Positions 48,865-60,800 of a DNA stretch of 64,000 nucleotides are shown here, piece after piece. Location of the stretch: assembly GCA_013399855.1 (NCBI GenBank), contig VXAY01002120.1, forward strand, positions 106,740-170,739. The letters run 5' to 3'. Under the pieces are notes generated by a model that saw only the letters and a program-made list of their open reading frames with translations, was not told the DNA's origin and did not search any database. Source of the DNA: Oxyruncus cristatus. Its lineage: Eukaryota > Chordata > Aves > Passeriformes > Cotingidae. Position 1 is the stretch's first letter, and each line of letters begins with the position of its first letter. The translations under genes were made by a program, and so were the position numbers.

Positions 48865-50566
48865 GTATAACTTATTTTTGTAAGTTGTCAAATTATTTTA
48901 GTAGGTATTATGAATAGTAATCTTGCTATGGCTATGTGTAGACATTTATTCATCCTAGGCTGCCTGTTAAAAGCCCAGTACCAGACCTGGCAGTCTTGCC
49001 TAGTGTTAGAACAGTAACTGACTGTAATTGGTTCAGTTTTGAGTTCAGGTCCCATCCAGAGAAAAGCAAAATAATGCAGTTTTAATTTCTGTGGTTTAGA
49101 CAGGTGAAATCCTGACTTTTCGCTTTGCCTTACAATAGGAGGAATGTGTTCTTCTTGTTCAGATTTGTGACTTCAACACTTCTTTAAGGGGGACAATCTT
49201 CTGAACTTGAAAATCTCTGTTACAGGAGAATCTCTGTTATAGGATTCACAGCTATGTCTTCTAGCTCTGCAGAGGGCTATGCCTCTTCTGTGTCTCATCC
49301 TGATTTTCTTTATTATAAAGAAAATTATCTTATTATCTACCATGGAAGAGATGCAGAGAAACTAGTGTAAGGTTGCACTTGTGGTTTAAATATTTTTTCA
49401 GGCAAGTAACTAGATTAGCCGAGATAGAGTGGGATTTTCAACTGACAGACCTTGTGCTTTTGTATTTGCAGTTTCTGTAATATGAATTAACAGTTCTGAT
49501 CTTCGTGTCTGTATTGACTTTGAGACTTCATTTTGTCCAACCTGGCTGGACAAATAATTTTCAGGAATGCTTGTGTTGCTATTCTTCAGAAAGTGGAATC
49601 ACAGTAAAAAAGTCCTTGAGCATCATTAAGAAGCAAGGAAAAGGCTACATGCTTTGTGGACCTTCTTGAAGGAGAAGTGACTTGTGATCAAGCAGAGGGA
49701 GGCTAGGTTTATGGTACTAGACTGAAATAGGGTTTTTCATCTTCCCTTTGGAAATTAAACAGCTGGGGAATAGATCACCTCTGCCTGCTCCCTCTCAGGA
49801 GAGGCCTTGGATAAGAAACCTCTCCAAGGTCTGTTAAAAAATTAATCATTCATAGATGTGTCCTCACCTCTGCCACAGCAAATCCCAAAAGAGAATTTTG
49901 TATAGTTATGTATGGTTAACTTTGTCTTTCAAGTTTCACTTCAATAAGAAAAAAAATCCATGAAGATTATCTTACCTTCATTTGAAGACAGGTAGGTTAT
50001 GTTACATTCATTTGAGAATCTTATCACACAGGTTTGGTTAGAAGCATATTCTAATGTGATATCCCTGGGCAGGTTATAAATTCTTTATATATCATTTGGC
50101 CATAAGGAGGCTGGCTCTTGTGAATGGTACTTGCATGGGAATTACCTGACAGTTGGGTAAAATATGATGGAGTGGATCAGGGGTGTGATGGAAGGAGGAT
50201 AAAGTGCAGCAGAATAGCTGTTGTGAGAAAGCAAAAAATTTTGCATTTTGGAAATGACGGATTTGACTTCATATTCTCTGTGGACTCTGCCGGGCAAGCA
50301 AATGCTGCCAACAGTGGCACCTGCTGCAGAACAGACAGTGTGGCTTTCATGGCCAGGAACTGAATCCTTTTATGGTGTGTGGATTAAGTGCCTCTGCTTT
50401 TAGATTTTTTTTTTATTAATAAGCTAGAATGTAGGGTATTGAGAGTGCTTCTTGTAGAGCAGAATAAAGCAGTTTAGGCAATGCCTGAAGTAAAGCATAT
50501 TCCCACAGCAAAAACACAGCAGAAGACAGAGATTTGCTAAGTGTAATTTCTTTTTAAGCTGCACAG
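48865..50566. other. Intron-like stretch of right-hand gene
   Basis: Contains a 17-bp tandem duplication (49212-49245). The ORF 50124-50363 has no splice support. No repeat family recognised. Confidence 0.5.
49212..49245. repeat. Imperfect tandem duplication, unit 17 bp
   Basis: AATCTCTGTTACAGGAG followed directly by AATCTCTGTTATAGGAT. Confidence 0.85.
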
Positions 50567-50704
50567 ATGGCCCAGCCTCACAGCAGCAGGAGGATGGGAA
50601 CAACCCTGTGTTTCCTTATGGTGAAAACAATGATGACAGCCTTCTTCAGTCCTTACACCAGGCTGAGGAGCAGCCCTGGAGGGGAACCCACTGCAAGTTG
50701 GGAG
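50567..50704 (+). CDS. Putative internal coding exon of right-hand gene
   Basis: The acceptor TTTCTTTTTAAGCTGCACAG is followed by a frame that continues VLRDP with DGPASQQQEDGNNPVFPYGE and then NNDDSLLQSLHQAEEQPW. It is a glutamine- and acid-rich, probably disordered linker. The frame is open to 50770. I end the exon at GGAG|GTGTAG; an earlier donor at 50621 (TTATG|GTGAAA) gives the same outgoing phase with 28 fewer codons. It leaves one base. The next confident exon, at 52980, starts on a codon boundary, so at least one exon between them is not identified. Confidence 0.46.
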
Positions 50705-52979
50705 GTGTAGGGAGTGCAGTCAGTGCACCGTGGAGGTGTAATGAGCCGCTTTTCTATGGACCTTGTAATGAACTGTGGTGATGAATTGCAGATCAACAAA
50801 TTTCCAGAAACCTACAGTGCAGCAATAGCAAGCAAATCTGTAAGACTTCTGGTTTGTCATCTAGAGGCATCTAACCATTGTCTGAGAAAGCTAGGCTTTT
50901 GGCAGTGTGCTGTACATAGTAGTCTCTTCCTAATGAATATGATATGGGCAGTGTGCCAAGATCCAATTATTCAATACGATGAAGTAAAATCCTATCTATT
51001 TATCCTTTTTATGCATCAAAACTCATCCTTTAATTTTATTTTCCCACATGCCAAATGAAATTTAATGTGTTGTTATTTGAATGTAGTACTGCAGATCGTA
51101 GTATTAAATTGTACAAAAACATTTGCAGATGATAAGCTTATTGCAGACTGTCTTTAAAATGCCTTAATGAAAAAAGAAAAATAGATCTATTATTGCTAAT
51201 GGGTCTGTATAGAAAGAAAAAAACCCCGTATTTAACACCAGTGAACTAACAGGTGGCTTAATAGGGCCATGATCTGGAACAGGACAGGCTGGAATACGTT
51301 GATTAAATATCAGCAGTTCCATTGTCAATACAATAGCTTATGGGCAGCATGGTTTGCTTTTTGCTTTTAACTAGAATGGGGCTTTACATTTTTCACCAAT
51401 TACAGCATTGCTTCTTTTTTACAATGCAGAAAGTTGCTGACTTTTAAAAACGGACCTGCATGGGGCATGATCTGCATGCACTTTGTAAGCTACATTCTCT
51501 AGCTTCAGTAGTGGAATTGTTGGTCACAGTTAATCTGAATTCTTTTGTCTGGTTGCAAAATAACTGTTAATATAAGTACATAGTCCTCGTCCATTGCATG
51601 CTTTGCAAAGGTCTGTTTTCCTTCATTTGAGGGAGAATGCAGCCATATAACTTTCACAGGGCATAAAGGAACTGGGTTTTGTTTGGATACATGGCAAGTC
51701 ATCTGTGAGAAAATTAAGCCCAAGCAATTTAAACAAATGAGTTGATATTATGTCTCTGTGTCACTTTCAGCAGTACCTTACTGAATAAGTGGCTTCATCA
51801 GAATTTCCCATCTGGCCACTATCTGCTTAGATTTGAGTATTTACAGTAATACAGTGAAATTAGAATTCCAGTCCTGGATGACATTGTAACCTGTCATGCA
51901 CTGTCACTTGCCTTTAGAAGTTTGAACTACTAAAATGAGCAAGAAGAGTTCTGGCAACGTAACTGAGGAGAAACATACAGAAAATATGGTACTGTTCCAT
52001 AACCTGGACAAACAGGTTCCTGAGATGAACAGAGAGGCAGACTTATCTTGGACCGGGGAAAGAGGGAGTATCTCCGTAGGGTAGGGTTTTCTTTTAAGTT
52101 GGTTGGTATTTTTGGGGGTGTGGGGTTTTTTCCTCCTAAAAGTTGAACTTGAGTTTTTCTGGTATTTTGGCAGGAAGTGAGTTGGGGTATTTAAAAAAAA
52201 AAGAGAAAAAAGACAAAAAAAATCTGACTACAGTTTAGAGGCTGGAGCAATAGTAAATATATGCTGCATCCCTGTGTTTCTTCCTGGTATAGTATGAATT
52301 TTTCAACTGATTAATAGTTTCTCTTCATGCTTTTGGCTTTGGTGGTTGTCTCCAGTGTGTCAGACGATAAGAATAGTCACGCAGGCAAGGCTGCAAAGAA
52401 CTTGCTTTCTCTACTGTATTTTTTTTTTTGCAGCACTGTAACCCTAGTAATGGGTCAGAAGTAGCCTTGTGTTGCAATGATGTTGTTGACCACTCTGAAA
52501 TCTTCTACTAAAATATCTTGGAGGGGGGAAAAAGTCATCTTACCATTTCCTAAGAGGTCTGTAGTGAAGGAAATGATTTTCATTGGTTTTGATTTGCCAA
52601 AAAAACACAAAAGAACTTGGCTCCATCTCACTCAGCTTTATGTGACCTGAGTAGCAGCAGCCTAGCTGTCATGCTTTTCCTTTTCATCTCAGGGATAACA
52701 GTGTAGTATCTAGCTTGCAGAGTTCTTTGGACAAGTTTCTTTAGAATTACAAATGCTAAACAAGGAAAAATAAAATGACACAAAGCACAGAGATGAAGTG
52801 ACTTACCTGAAGTCAGTGGATGACCAGGATTAGGGACAGTACTGTCTTTCCAGTGTCTGGTGTCTGAAATGTGTGGAAAGAGCAGACCTTTTAGAAGACA
52901 TGCATAGCATTGATTTTGAAAGCACTGACCTCTGCCTGGAGAAGGGAAAGTCATGTGCCTTAATTTTCTTCCTTAGCAG
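50705..52979. other. Intron-like stretch that should contain a missing exon
   Basis: Two exon-like pieces are present but do not fit cleanly. One ends at 50850 with a GTAAGA donor (INKFPETYSAAIASKS frame). The other follows the acceptor GTGTCACTTTCAG at 51757-51769 (TLLNKWLHQNFPSGHYLLRF, then a stop). The second requires a different donor at the end of the previous exon. No repeat family recognised. Confidence 0.4.
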
Positions 52980-53062
52980 CACCAGGCATCTGTCACAGAG
53001 AGGATTCGAGGCTGGCAGGAACTCCAGAAGCTGCTGTTGCTGGATGAGCAGCATAAACAGAT
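52980..53062 (+). CDS. Putative internal coding exon of right-hand gene
   Basis: Eighty-three bases after TTTTCTTCCTTAGCAG with a strong donor, AGAT|GTAAGC. The codon-boundary frame reads HQASVTERIRGWQELQKLLL and then LDEQHKQ, heptad-like and probably a helix or coiled coil. A tandem AG (TTAGCAG) allows inclusion of one extra glutamine, a typical NAGNAG acceptor. Two bases remain and are completed by 55959 to isoleucine. Family not identified. Confidence 0.52.
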
Positions 53063-55899
53063 GTAAGCCTGGAGATACTTGGTTATATTGTTCTCTAGTT
53101 TGGTTGTTTTTTATTTGAATGCATTGCACAAGATATGCCAGTTCAACTGTTACCATGAAATGCCCAAATAGTCAGACGACAGAGTACAGTAACAAGACAG
53201 GGTGAGAAATAAATGTGCTCACAAACCTCTTCATGAAGTGTCAAACATGTAGAGTTGATCGATTATTCCCTTTTCTTTGTCAAATGTAGAGCTGTGTTTC
53301 TAAATAACTAGGTAACTAGCCACTTCTTTCTATTGTAAAGGAACATGCAAAACTGAATACTGTGACACCTAGCAAATGCCACGGGCTTTTCTTTCGTGTA
53401 TGGAGAAGACATCTCTCCTCTCAGGAGAAGAGGATGCTATCTCCCTGCTTGTCGAAACAAAAATGCTTGCTATGGAGCTGTTAAGAACCCTGTTCCATCA
53501 AATCAAAGAAATTTTGTGAGGTACATTGGCATCAGTAAATCTTTTATCATGGTATATTTTGTCGTTGGTCATCTCTGACTAGGGATCAACGGAGAAAAAT
53601 GTACCTGAGTGAAAACACGATCATGAATTTCTGGACCTGAAAATGAGCTATTTTAAGAAAATTACACTGTGAAAAGATACACAAGTTCAAATGCAGAATG
53701 AAAAAACAAGTTTACTCATTTGCCAGGATATAAAATATCCTTTTGCCAGTTCTGTTTCTAGATCTTGTGCATGGATATTAGAGAATCCTAGACATTTTAC
53801 CTCTGTTATGCTGTAGAGAGGGAAGGGGAATCCTGATTTGTGATAGGGAGTCTTTTAGTATAGGAAGAACAGCAAATTACAGCATGTAACAAAGCTGTAA
53901 TACAAATATTGTATGCGAATATCACAGTGTGAAGTAACTTCCTTGAATAACTCAAAAGTGAATATAGACAGAGTAAAAATATGTAGATATCTCAGGCTGC
54001 CAGCTCTTAGTTGGAATTATTAATATATAAAGCAAAATAGTAACTCATAATATTTTCAGACCCTTATGTTTTCAATGCAATTTAAAATTTTTAAAATGTC
54101 AATCTTCCTAACCTTTCTAACGATGTGAAAATACTGCAGTCACTCATAAGAATAAATAACAAAATCTGCTTATTTTCATATGGGATCCCATCTTTTGAGG
54201 TCAGTACCATGTTATCAGATGAAGGGTGGTAAGGGGTTATATTTAATTCCGAGTCATGTGCCTTTAATCTCATCCTGCACCTGATGTTTGAGACAAGCAA
54301 TGAAACTAAAGATTGTGGGTTTCTAGCTGGAGAATATTTATTCTGTAGAATATTGTATTCTGAAACTGTTAATTACAGCATTTCCATGCTTTCTGGGTTT
54401 CTTGCATTGTTAGCAAGCAGGGTTTGTGGGAAGCTCCACAGTTCTTTCTAGAAGCACTTTATTTAGGATTTCACTGGATATGGTTGATACCTTGATCAAG
54501 AATAGTCTTATCAGTTGGCAGGTACTTTCTAAAGAGGAATAGTCATTGTTGTACTGAATATAGTCCTGTTGTGACAGCAGTTTTTGCAAAAGATTTCAGC
54601 AGGCTCAGGAGATGTCTGTTGTGTAATGACCAGTACAATCAATGGCATTATTTTCAAAATGTGAGCATCTGTTTCAGACCTGAAAAAAAACTTTTTTTTT
54701 TTTTTGTTCTAGTAGAAAAGAGTAGGTTTGTTGTTCAGAAATTTCACTTGGAAACAAAACTATGACTTTTCAAAATGAAGTGGCTTAAAAAAGTAAAGGG
54801 GGATGGACAGTCACCATGTTTGGGAATTTAATCATTTATTATTATGCAGGTGCTCTGATTTTTACAGAAAACATTAATAAAGATTGGTGGACTCTACTGC
54901 ATCTAATTACTGTGTGTAGTGATGCCAAAGATGGTGAGCTGACTCCAAACATAGCTGCCAGAAGTCAAAATTTATTTTTCTCTTTTCCACTCTTTAACTG
55001 GCGTCACACTCGACCAATATAAACTTGCTTATTACACTTTCTGTATCCTACTTAGGAGGGGAAGGCAGTAGACCCTGTGTGGCTATAAGTGAAGGCAGTT
55101 ACTTGAAAGAATTGTCATTTTGGTTGTCATTTGGTTCCATAACAACCCCATCTGTCAAGCCTTAGAAATTACAAACAGTAACTTACAATGATAAGTGAAT
55201 TGTTAGGATGGAAAACCTTACATCTTCATTCTTCTAATGCAATAGGTACAAAATGTTCATTATTTGCTAATGTCTGCTTGGTTAAAACACCAGAAGCAAG
55301 TCAGCAATAAGATGGCATGGGATGGAATTCATATGGCTATTCATTCTTATAAGAATGTATACCAAAAATCTTAGTTTGCTTGAAGTCTTTGTAATTTCTC
55401 CTGAAATAAGCACAAACGTGAAAGGACATTCAGTCTGGTTTGATTTTTGGTGTTGCTGTTTTTTTCCCCCCAGTCACTGTATTTATTGTATTTTTCCAAT
55501 GTTAACTGTTTACCTTATCAGAGAGCTGTGATTTAAGGAAAGGATGCACAATAAAGGTGGAAAAGATTAAACAAAAAGTTGACAAGTGAAAGAGGTTTTT
55601 TTCAAAATGATTTGGCAAAAATTGCCCATTATGTAAACATGGGGTTTTTTTGAAACATACACAAAAAATTGTCAGGCTTCCAAATTACAGATGAAAAATT
55701 CAGGAAAATTTCATGAAAGCCTGTTCTCAAATCTTTCTTTCTCACATTTTTCACTTTTTGGAAAATTTACCAACCTTTATACTTCTGTAACACATCCTGA
55801 TAGGTTCAGTCTAGCTGGCCATCGCACAGCTCTGCCAGTACACAAACTAACACACTCTTCCTCAAACCTTTCTAGATCAGAGCATAAAGTAGGGTGTTT
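53063..55899. other. Intron-like stretch of right-hand gene
   Basis: Contains an A8-C-T14 run at 54683-54705 and AT-rich DNA without recognised repeats. ORFs here show no coherent splice context. Confidence 0.5.
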
Positions 55900-55921
55900 C
55901 CCCCCCCCCCCCTTTTTTTTT
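55900..55921. repeat. C13-T9 homopolymer junction
   Basis: Thirteen C followed by nine T, about 37 bases before an exon. A single undetermined base (N) lies at 55946. This tract may act as the pyrimidine tract of the downstream acceptor, and its length is prone to sequencing error. Confidence 0.9.
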
Positions 55922-55958
55922 GTTTTTTGAGTGGGATTTGTAAGANATCCTTTTCCAG

Positions 55959-56106
55959 TAAGACCTTTGCAGACTGTGGCAATTTAATAGAGTGCTATGC
56001 CTGGAGCTCTGAAGGCATTTTAAAGCTCTCACTTCTGAAGTATCCACATCTTAATTTGCTGGAGTGTGTGCTGCAGTTTCAACTATGTCATCAAACCACA
56101 GAAAAG
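55959..56106 (+). CDS. Putative internal coding exon of right-hand gene
   Basis: The acceptor is ATCCTTTTCCAG and the donor AAAAG|GTAAAT. The 148 bases are open in only one frame, the one required by 53062 (one base in). It reads KTFADCGNLIECYAWSSEG, then ILKLSLLKYPHLNLLECVL and a glutamine/histidine-rich end. The LL-x-x-YPHLNLL pattern recalls a helix-hairpin-helix turn as in XPF-type proteins, but this is a weak resemblance. The exon ends on a codon boundary and meets 56375. A second AG 13 bases into the exon could be used instead, but its phase fits the upstream exon less well. Confidence 0.52.
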
Positions 56107-56374
56107 GTAAATACATTCAGAAATAGGCTTATTTTTTCTTGTCGAATTTTCATGGTAGCATAGTGATGGACACTGGGATCTGGAAGACTTGGTTCTTACT
56201 CCCCATGCTGCTCATCTCCTAATGGGAAATGTTGTTCAAAAATTAAGAATTTTATTTATTATCACTGTGATTTGATGTTTCTCAGGAGTCTGTAAGTTTA
56301 AAAATGGGAGCAATACACTTCACCTGAAACACTGCATCTACTCAAGCACTTTTTTTTTCTTTTAAATTATGAAG

Positions 56375-56459
56375 TGGGTTGTTCTTCTTGATGGTCCTTG
56401 CCAAATTTCTAATCACCGGGAGAAGCAGAGCAGTTTTGCAGATTGGCCCTCCTGGAGAT
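56375..56459 (+). CDS. Putative internal coding exon of right-hand gene
   Basis: Eighty-five bases after a T-rich tract and ATTATGAAG, with a near-perfect donor, AGAT|GTAAGT. The codon-boundary frame gives WVVLLDGPCQISNHREKQ and then SSFADWPSWR, leaving one base. The next segment at 57343 supplies two. Hydrophobic start, then polar with three tryptophans. The acceptor lacks a pyrimidine at -3, a mild weakness. Family not identified. Confidence 0.5.
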
Positions 56460-57342
56460 GTAAGTTACTTCTGCTTTGGCTCTTCATTTGCTCCAGGGAA
56501 TTCTTTTCCAGTTTAAAAATGAAGAGTTTATGGACTGATTTTCTCATTTCCCTAATAAGCTGAAAGCTTTCGAAAAGTCTTAATGTCAATGTGAAGAGGT
56601 TTTGGATTAGATTTTGTGCTTCTCTCTTCATTGAACAATGTGATGCATGAAAAAATTCATAACATAAATTAAGAGCAAGTTTTAAACTTTGCAGGATTGT
56701 AAGACTTTGCATCTATGTACATAGAGCAGCAAAGTCTGAGGAGATTTTGGGAATGCAGTCTCTGCTTTCTGCCTTCTTCAAGCAAATATGTTTGCACTAA
56801 GTACATAGCTGAAGAAATCATTACTGTTGACAGAGTGAAGTTTGAAAAGTGATTATGTGGTAATGAAAAGAAAGCAGTAGAAAAAAGCCTACCATTGCTG
56901 ATGACAGGCAAATGAACAACATTTGGAAATGGCACTACAACAGAATTTTGGATTATTGTTCTTTAATTCTTGATTGTGATAGCAAACACTTAAAAAAAGC
57001 ACCCTGCCTTTTTATAATCAGGACTTGTTGTGCTTGAAGGACTTCTTGACTCAGAAGTTGTGCATAGGGACATAGAGGAAAACAAAGGAGAACTAACAAA
57101 CATTTAAATTATCCAAAGCCTCATATAAGAGCTTGTCTGTATGCAGCAGTTCTTAAAAGCAAAACTGAAGCCTTATGAGTCTGTCAACAGTTTCTTTAAT
57201 CTCATTTCCATTGCTTAGTAGTATGTGATGTTGCATAGTTCATTAAACAAATGAGACTTTGTATTGATTTTCTGAAATGTGCTGTAAAACTCACCTTAAT
57301 ATTCTATTTTCTTTGTTCCTAATTGCTTTTTTGCCCTTTCAG

Positions 57343-57395
57343 TTACTCCTGAGACTGAGCAAATAATACCAACTTCAAGTAACTTTCTCAGTTAG
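57343..57395 (+). CDS. Putative terminal coding exon of right-hand gene
   Basis: A strong acceptor (GCTTTTTTGCCCTTTCAG) is followed by 53 bases that complete a phenylalanine codon with the base left at 56459. They continue TPETEQIIPTSSNFLS and stop at TAG. A possible donor inside it (TCAA|GTAACT after 57378) would skip the stop and allow a longer isoform. An AATAAA at 57866 supports a transcript end about 0.5 kb downstream. I read this as the usual end of the protein, with moderate confidence. Confidence 0.45.
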
Positions 57396-57890
57396 CTTAA
57401 GTTGTCTTTCCACTTTAAATAGTCTTACCACTTTATTCCTGCTAAAACAATCTTCATTGTTGGCAACTCATCAAAGATACTATGCCTCTCTGAGAACAAA
57501 TCAGATAAGTTGTAAGTTCACTGAGTGTAAAGAATCCAGCTTTCATGTGTGTAAATACTTTTCCTTTGAGCATTTAATGATAATAATAAGGGAAATCCAA
57601 GAAAATGAAAGATGGGTAGGTTCTAGTTTCACTTTTCTGAAAGTTTTTTGAGTTTTCTCTATTACAGAGTTCTATTTTAAATGTTATTCTTTGATTACAG
57701 GTCTGATCTGACCTCAGGTCTAGCAGTGAAGGATCTTAGCTTGAAGGAGGGTGTGTTTTGTACTGAGGATCAGAGCTAAAGCTTCTGCAGGTTCTCCTGG
57801 CGTTTCCTCAGTGCCTCTCTGTTCACACCACGTGGCCCAGCGTTTGGTTTATGCTACCTTGGCTAAATAAACCCCTGGAATTTACTGTGT
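57396..57890 (+). other. Probable 3' UTR of right-hand gene
   Basis: About 490 bases from the TAG to just past the AATAAA, without recognisable repeats. The boundary is inferred from the polyadenylation signal. Confidence 0.4.
57866..57871 (+). terminator. Polyadenylation signal AATAAA with GT-rich downstream element
   Basis: AATAAA is followed 17 bases later by TACTGTGTGGC, a GT-rich stretch of the kind found just past cleavage sites. It is placed suitably after the stop at 57395. Confidence 0.45.
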
Positions 57891-60800
57891 GGCTTCAGAG
57901 AACAAGAATCATATGCGAGATATTTGCTTCAAAGGTTTGCATGTTCCAGTTTTTAAAATACTACATTTGAGGATGTATTTGCTCACTGAAAAATCCATGT
58001 TTTGTTTCTTTTTGTGGGGCAGGGACTGGTTTCAGTGTATGCGCAAACTGCTCTAGACTGACTCTTTAAAGAGGTGTTCAGTTCCCTCTTGCTGACAGTA
58101 AGGATCATAGTAGGTGTTTAAATGGTTGTTATCAGCTGCAGTGTAATGGGAATTCTGGATTCCTTGCTAAGTGGAATAATTTATATTCACCACCACTGTG
58201 GATGTGCCTTCAAGGTGACAGATTCATGCCTTCATGCATTAGAAACCTGCATAATGCCAAAAAAGGGATATGTTTAACAGAATCGTTATTCATATGAGAA
58301 ATGCATTTAGATGTCTTTTATCTTGCTACAAACCCTCAAGTTGGGAAAGGATGCAAAGCTTGGCTGTTACTGAATCTGAGGGTAATTTGGCTTTGAGTGT
58401 AGAATTAGGCCTAATATATTGTTCAGTTTTGGGTCCTAAACAAAATCAGAATTCTAGGATAGATAGGCTATCAAATATGTAGATGTGTTTCCTGCCAGTT
58501 CGTCATCAGAAATGAGCAGCAACTGCTTCAAAAAGTTACCTGTTTCAAGTGTTGGAAAGCATTTTCTGAAACGGGAGAGTAACAGAAACATCAGCCTCCT
58601 TGATTCTCAAATCTGAAACTGCTAACTGAGGGACTGAGAAATAAGGAGAACAACCTGAGCTCTTGGGCAGTGACATGGGTTTTTGGCTCATCAATAACCA
58701 TGTCTGTGAGGTAGAGATGACAGTCACATGAGTGTATGCCTCTGTCAAAGAGGGTGGGGGGCAAAGGGGGCTGGGCTTTTGTTTTTTCTTTATGTGCAAA
58801 ATCTAGGGGCTGGCTTGCTGAGAGGCAGGCTGGTGCCTTGCTTGTTCAACTTGAAGAAAATAAGAAGAAAGGATGGAGAGTTGGAAGTAATGGAAACAGG
58901 GAGAGAGACAGGGAGGAAATGTGGTTTTGAGTGAGACAGGAAAAATGTTAATAGGAATACGTGAGATCTTTATATCAATGTAAAGACCAGGGTGTGCAGC
59001 ATATGTAGAGTTCTTTTCTTTGTTTTGGCTCTGTTTGTTTTTGTTAAGCATTTCACTTCCAGTAACAAGTCAAATTCTCCAAGGAGAGCTATAAAAGGAA
59101 TAGAACAAGCAAAGAATTAAAACCTGGTCCCACAGGTATAGCCTCTGTTTCACTTGTCAGGGAATAGCAAGGGAGAATACACTGTACTTGGGGTAGGGTG
59201 AGTTGTTTTCTGTGTTTGCCATGATGTACAACAGCTGAAAGAAGCACTCTTGTTCACAGACTTTTGAAGCAAGGCAATAGGTTTGCAAATACCTCTCCAT
59301 TAGTAAAAACTACCTCTGCAGAACAACTTGTCCTTTTAGAAAGCGATCCTGAGGTTTATTTGGTTTTATTTTAACAGCCCTCCCTCTGCTTCCTAGAACC
59401 AAAGTGTTAAGGAATCATAAAATATTAATGCTAAATATAAACAGAAGGCACATTCACCAACTCAACTAAAGGTTTACTGAGCTTGTGCTTGTTTTTGAGA
59501 ACCTGTGAAGTCCTAAATATTTAGACTGAAAGAAATTAAGGGAAGTGTGGAAAAATTGCTGTTCGGCATCATCAAAAAATGCCGTTGATGCACAAGTAAC
59601 ATGCTTAAATTCTCAATGGGAAAGTGGGAGAAAAGCAAGGAGAGAAAAACTATGTTTGCATCTTTAATTTTGTGTTTTGAAAGTTAGAGCTTGTTCAATC
59701 TTGCAGGGTTTTTTGTTGTGTTATTTTGGATGTTTTTAAGCTAATTAAAAAGGCTTATAGCTACAGTAAATTTACAAAATGATCAAGCTGAAAATTAAAT
59801 TGACTGTTTTGAAAACAATTACTTCCAGAAGGTAGAGTTCTTTTTACCCTCTGACTTCTTTCCTTTCTTTTTTTCTCTGGCAAAGACAGACAAAACATGC
59901 ACTCTGTCAGCTCAGGGTAGTGAAAAGGACTTTTAAAATCCAAACAGTTTTTTGAGGAAAAGTTCTGGTTTTGAAAGAAGTGCCTTTGCAGAGTTAAATT
60001 CATCCTAACTTTATTGGCTCTATGTAATTGAAGTATAGTCTCTGTTATTTTACCTTACCTAATTTTAGGTGAGGTATCTTTATGGCCCTGGGAAGGACAT
60101 TTCACAGTCTCAGTGTGCAAGCCTACACTTACACATATTCTGTGCTTGCACCTAAAGAGAAAAAAAAAGGAAAACATGTAAAGCAAATGTAGCTACTGCA
60201 AATTTGATTGACGACTAGTTGGTTTCTGTCACCTTTTTTTTTCCCTGTCAGTGTAGGAGGCAAGTAACAATTTGAACAGCAGCATTTAACACATTGCCTC
60301 AAGGAACAGAGATTAGTGTCTTCAGCCTGAGAAGTCTCTATGCTACAGGCCAGTGAAGTTTGTGATAGTGACACAGTAATTTCTATGTGCTTTTTCTTTC
60401 TTTTGGCTTAGAACATAGCACTTTTAAAATTATATTAAGCTTATCCAAGCTGAAGGTGAAACAAAGGCATCTGTTCTCTAAAATTTGTACTGCTTTTAAC
60501 TAAATCATTTTTCCTTCGCACCACAGGTTTGTTGGTCTGTGTGTAAATAAAAGATAATTTTATAAGATTGTCTGGATAACAGAATTTATTTTCCATCTTC
60601 TACAGTGGTACCATAACAGCAAGCTGGACTGAGATTCTCTCCCCCACAAACTTCTCCTTCCACCTGCCCTTTGTGATTGTCGTAATACCTGGAGGACAGC
60701 AGGTTTTGTTAGTCAGATGCCATTTTAGTAAATGTGAGCAAGAGAGTAAAGGCATTTGATTCGTATGGAGATAAACAGCATACCAATCATGTTTCACTCC

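Noticed and set aside
58270..58482. Possible old LINE fragment (TTGTTCAGTTTTGGGTCCTA resembles a CR1 pol motif)
   Set aside because: The match is limited to one short phrase and the rest does not align to the CR1 order.
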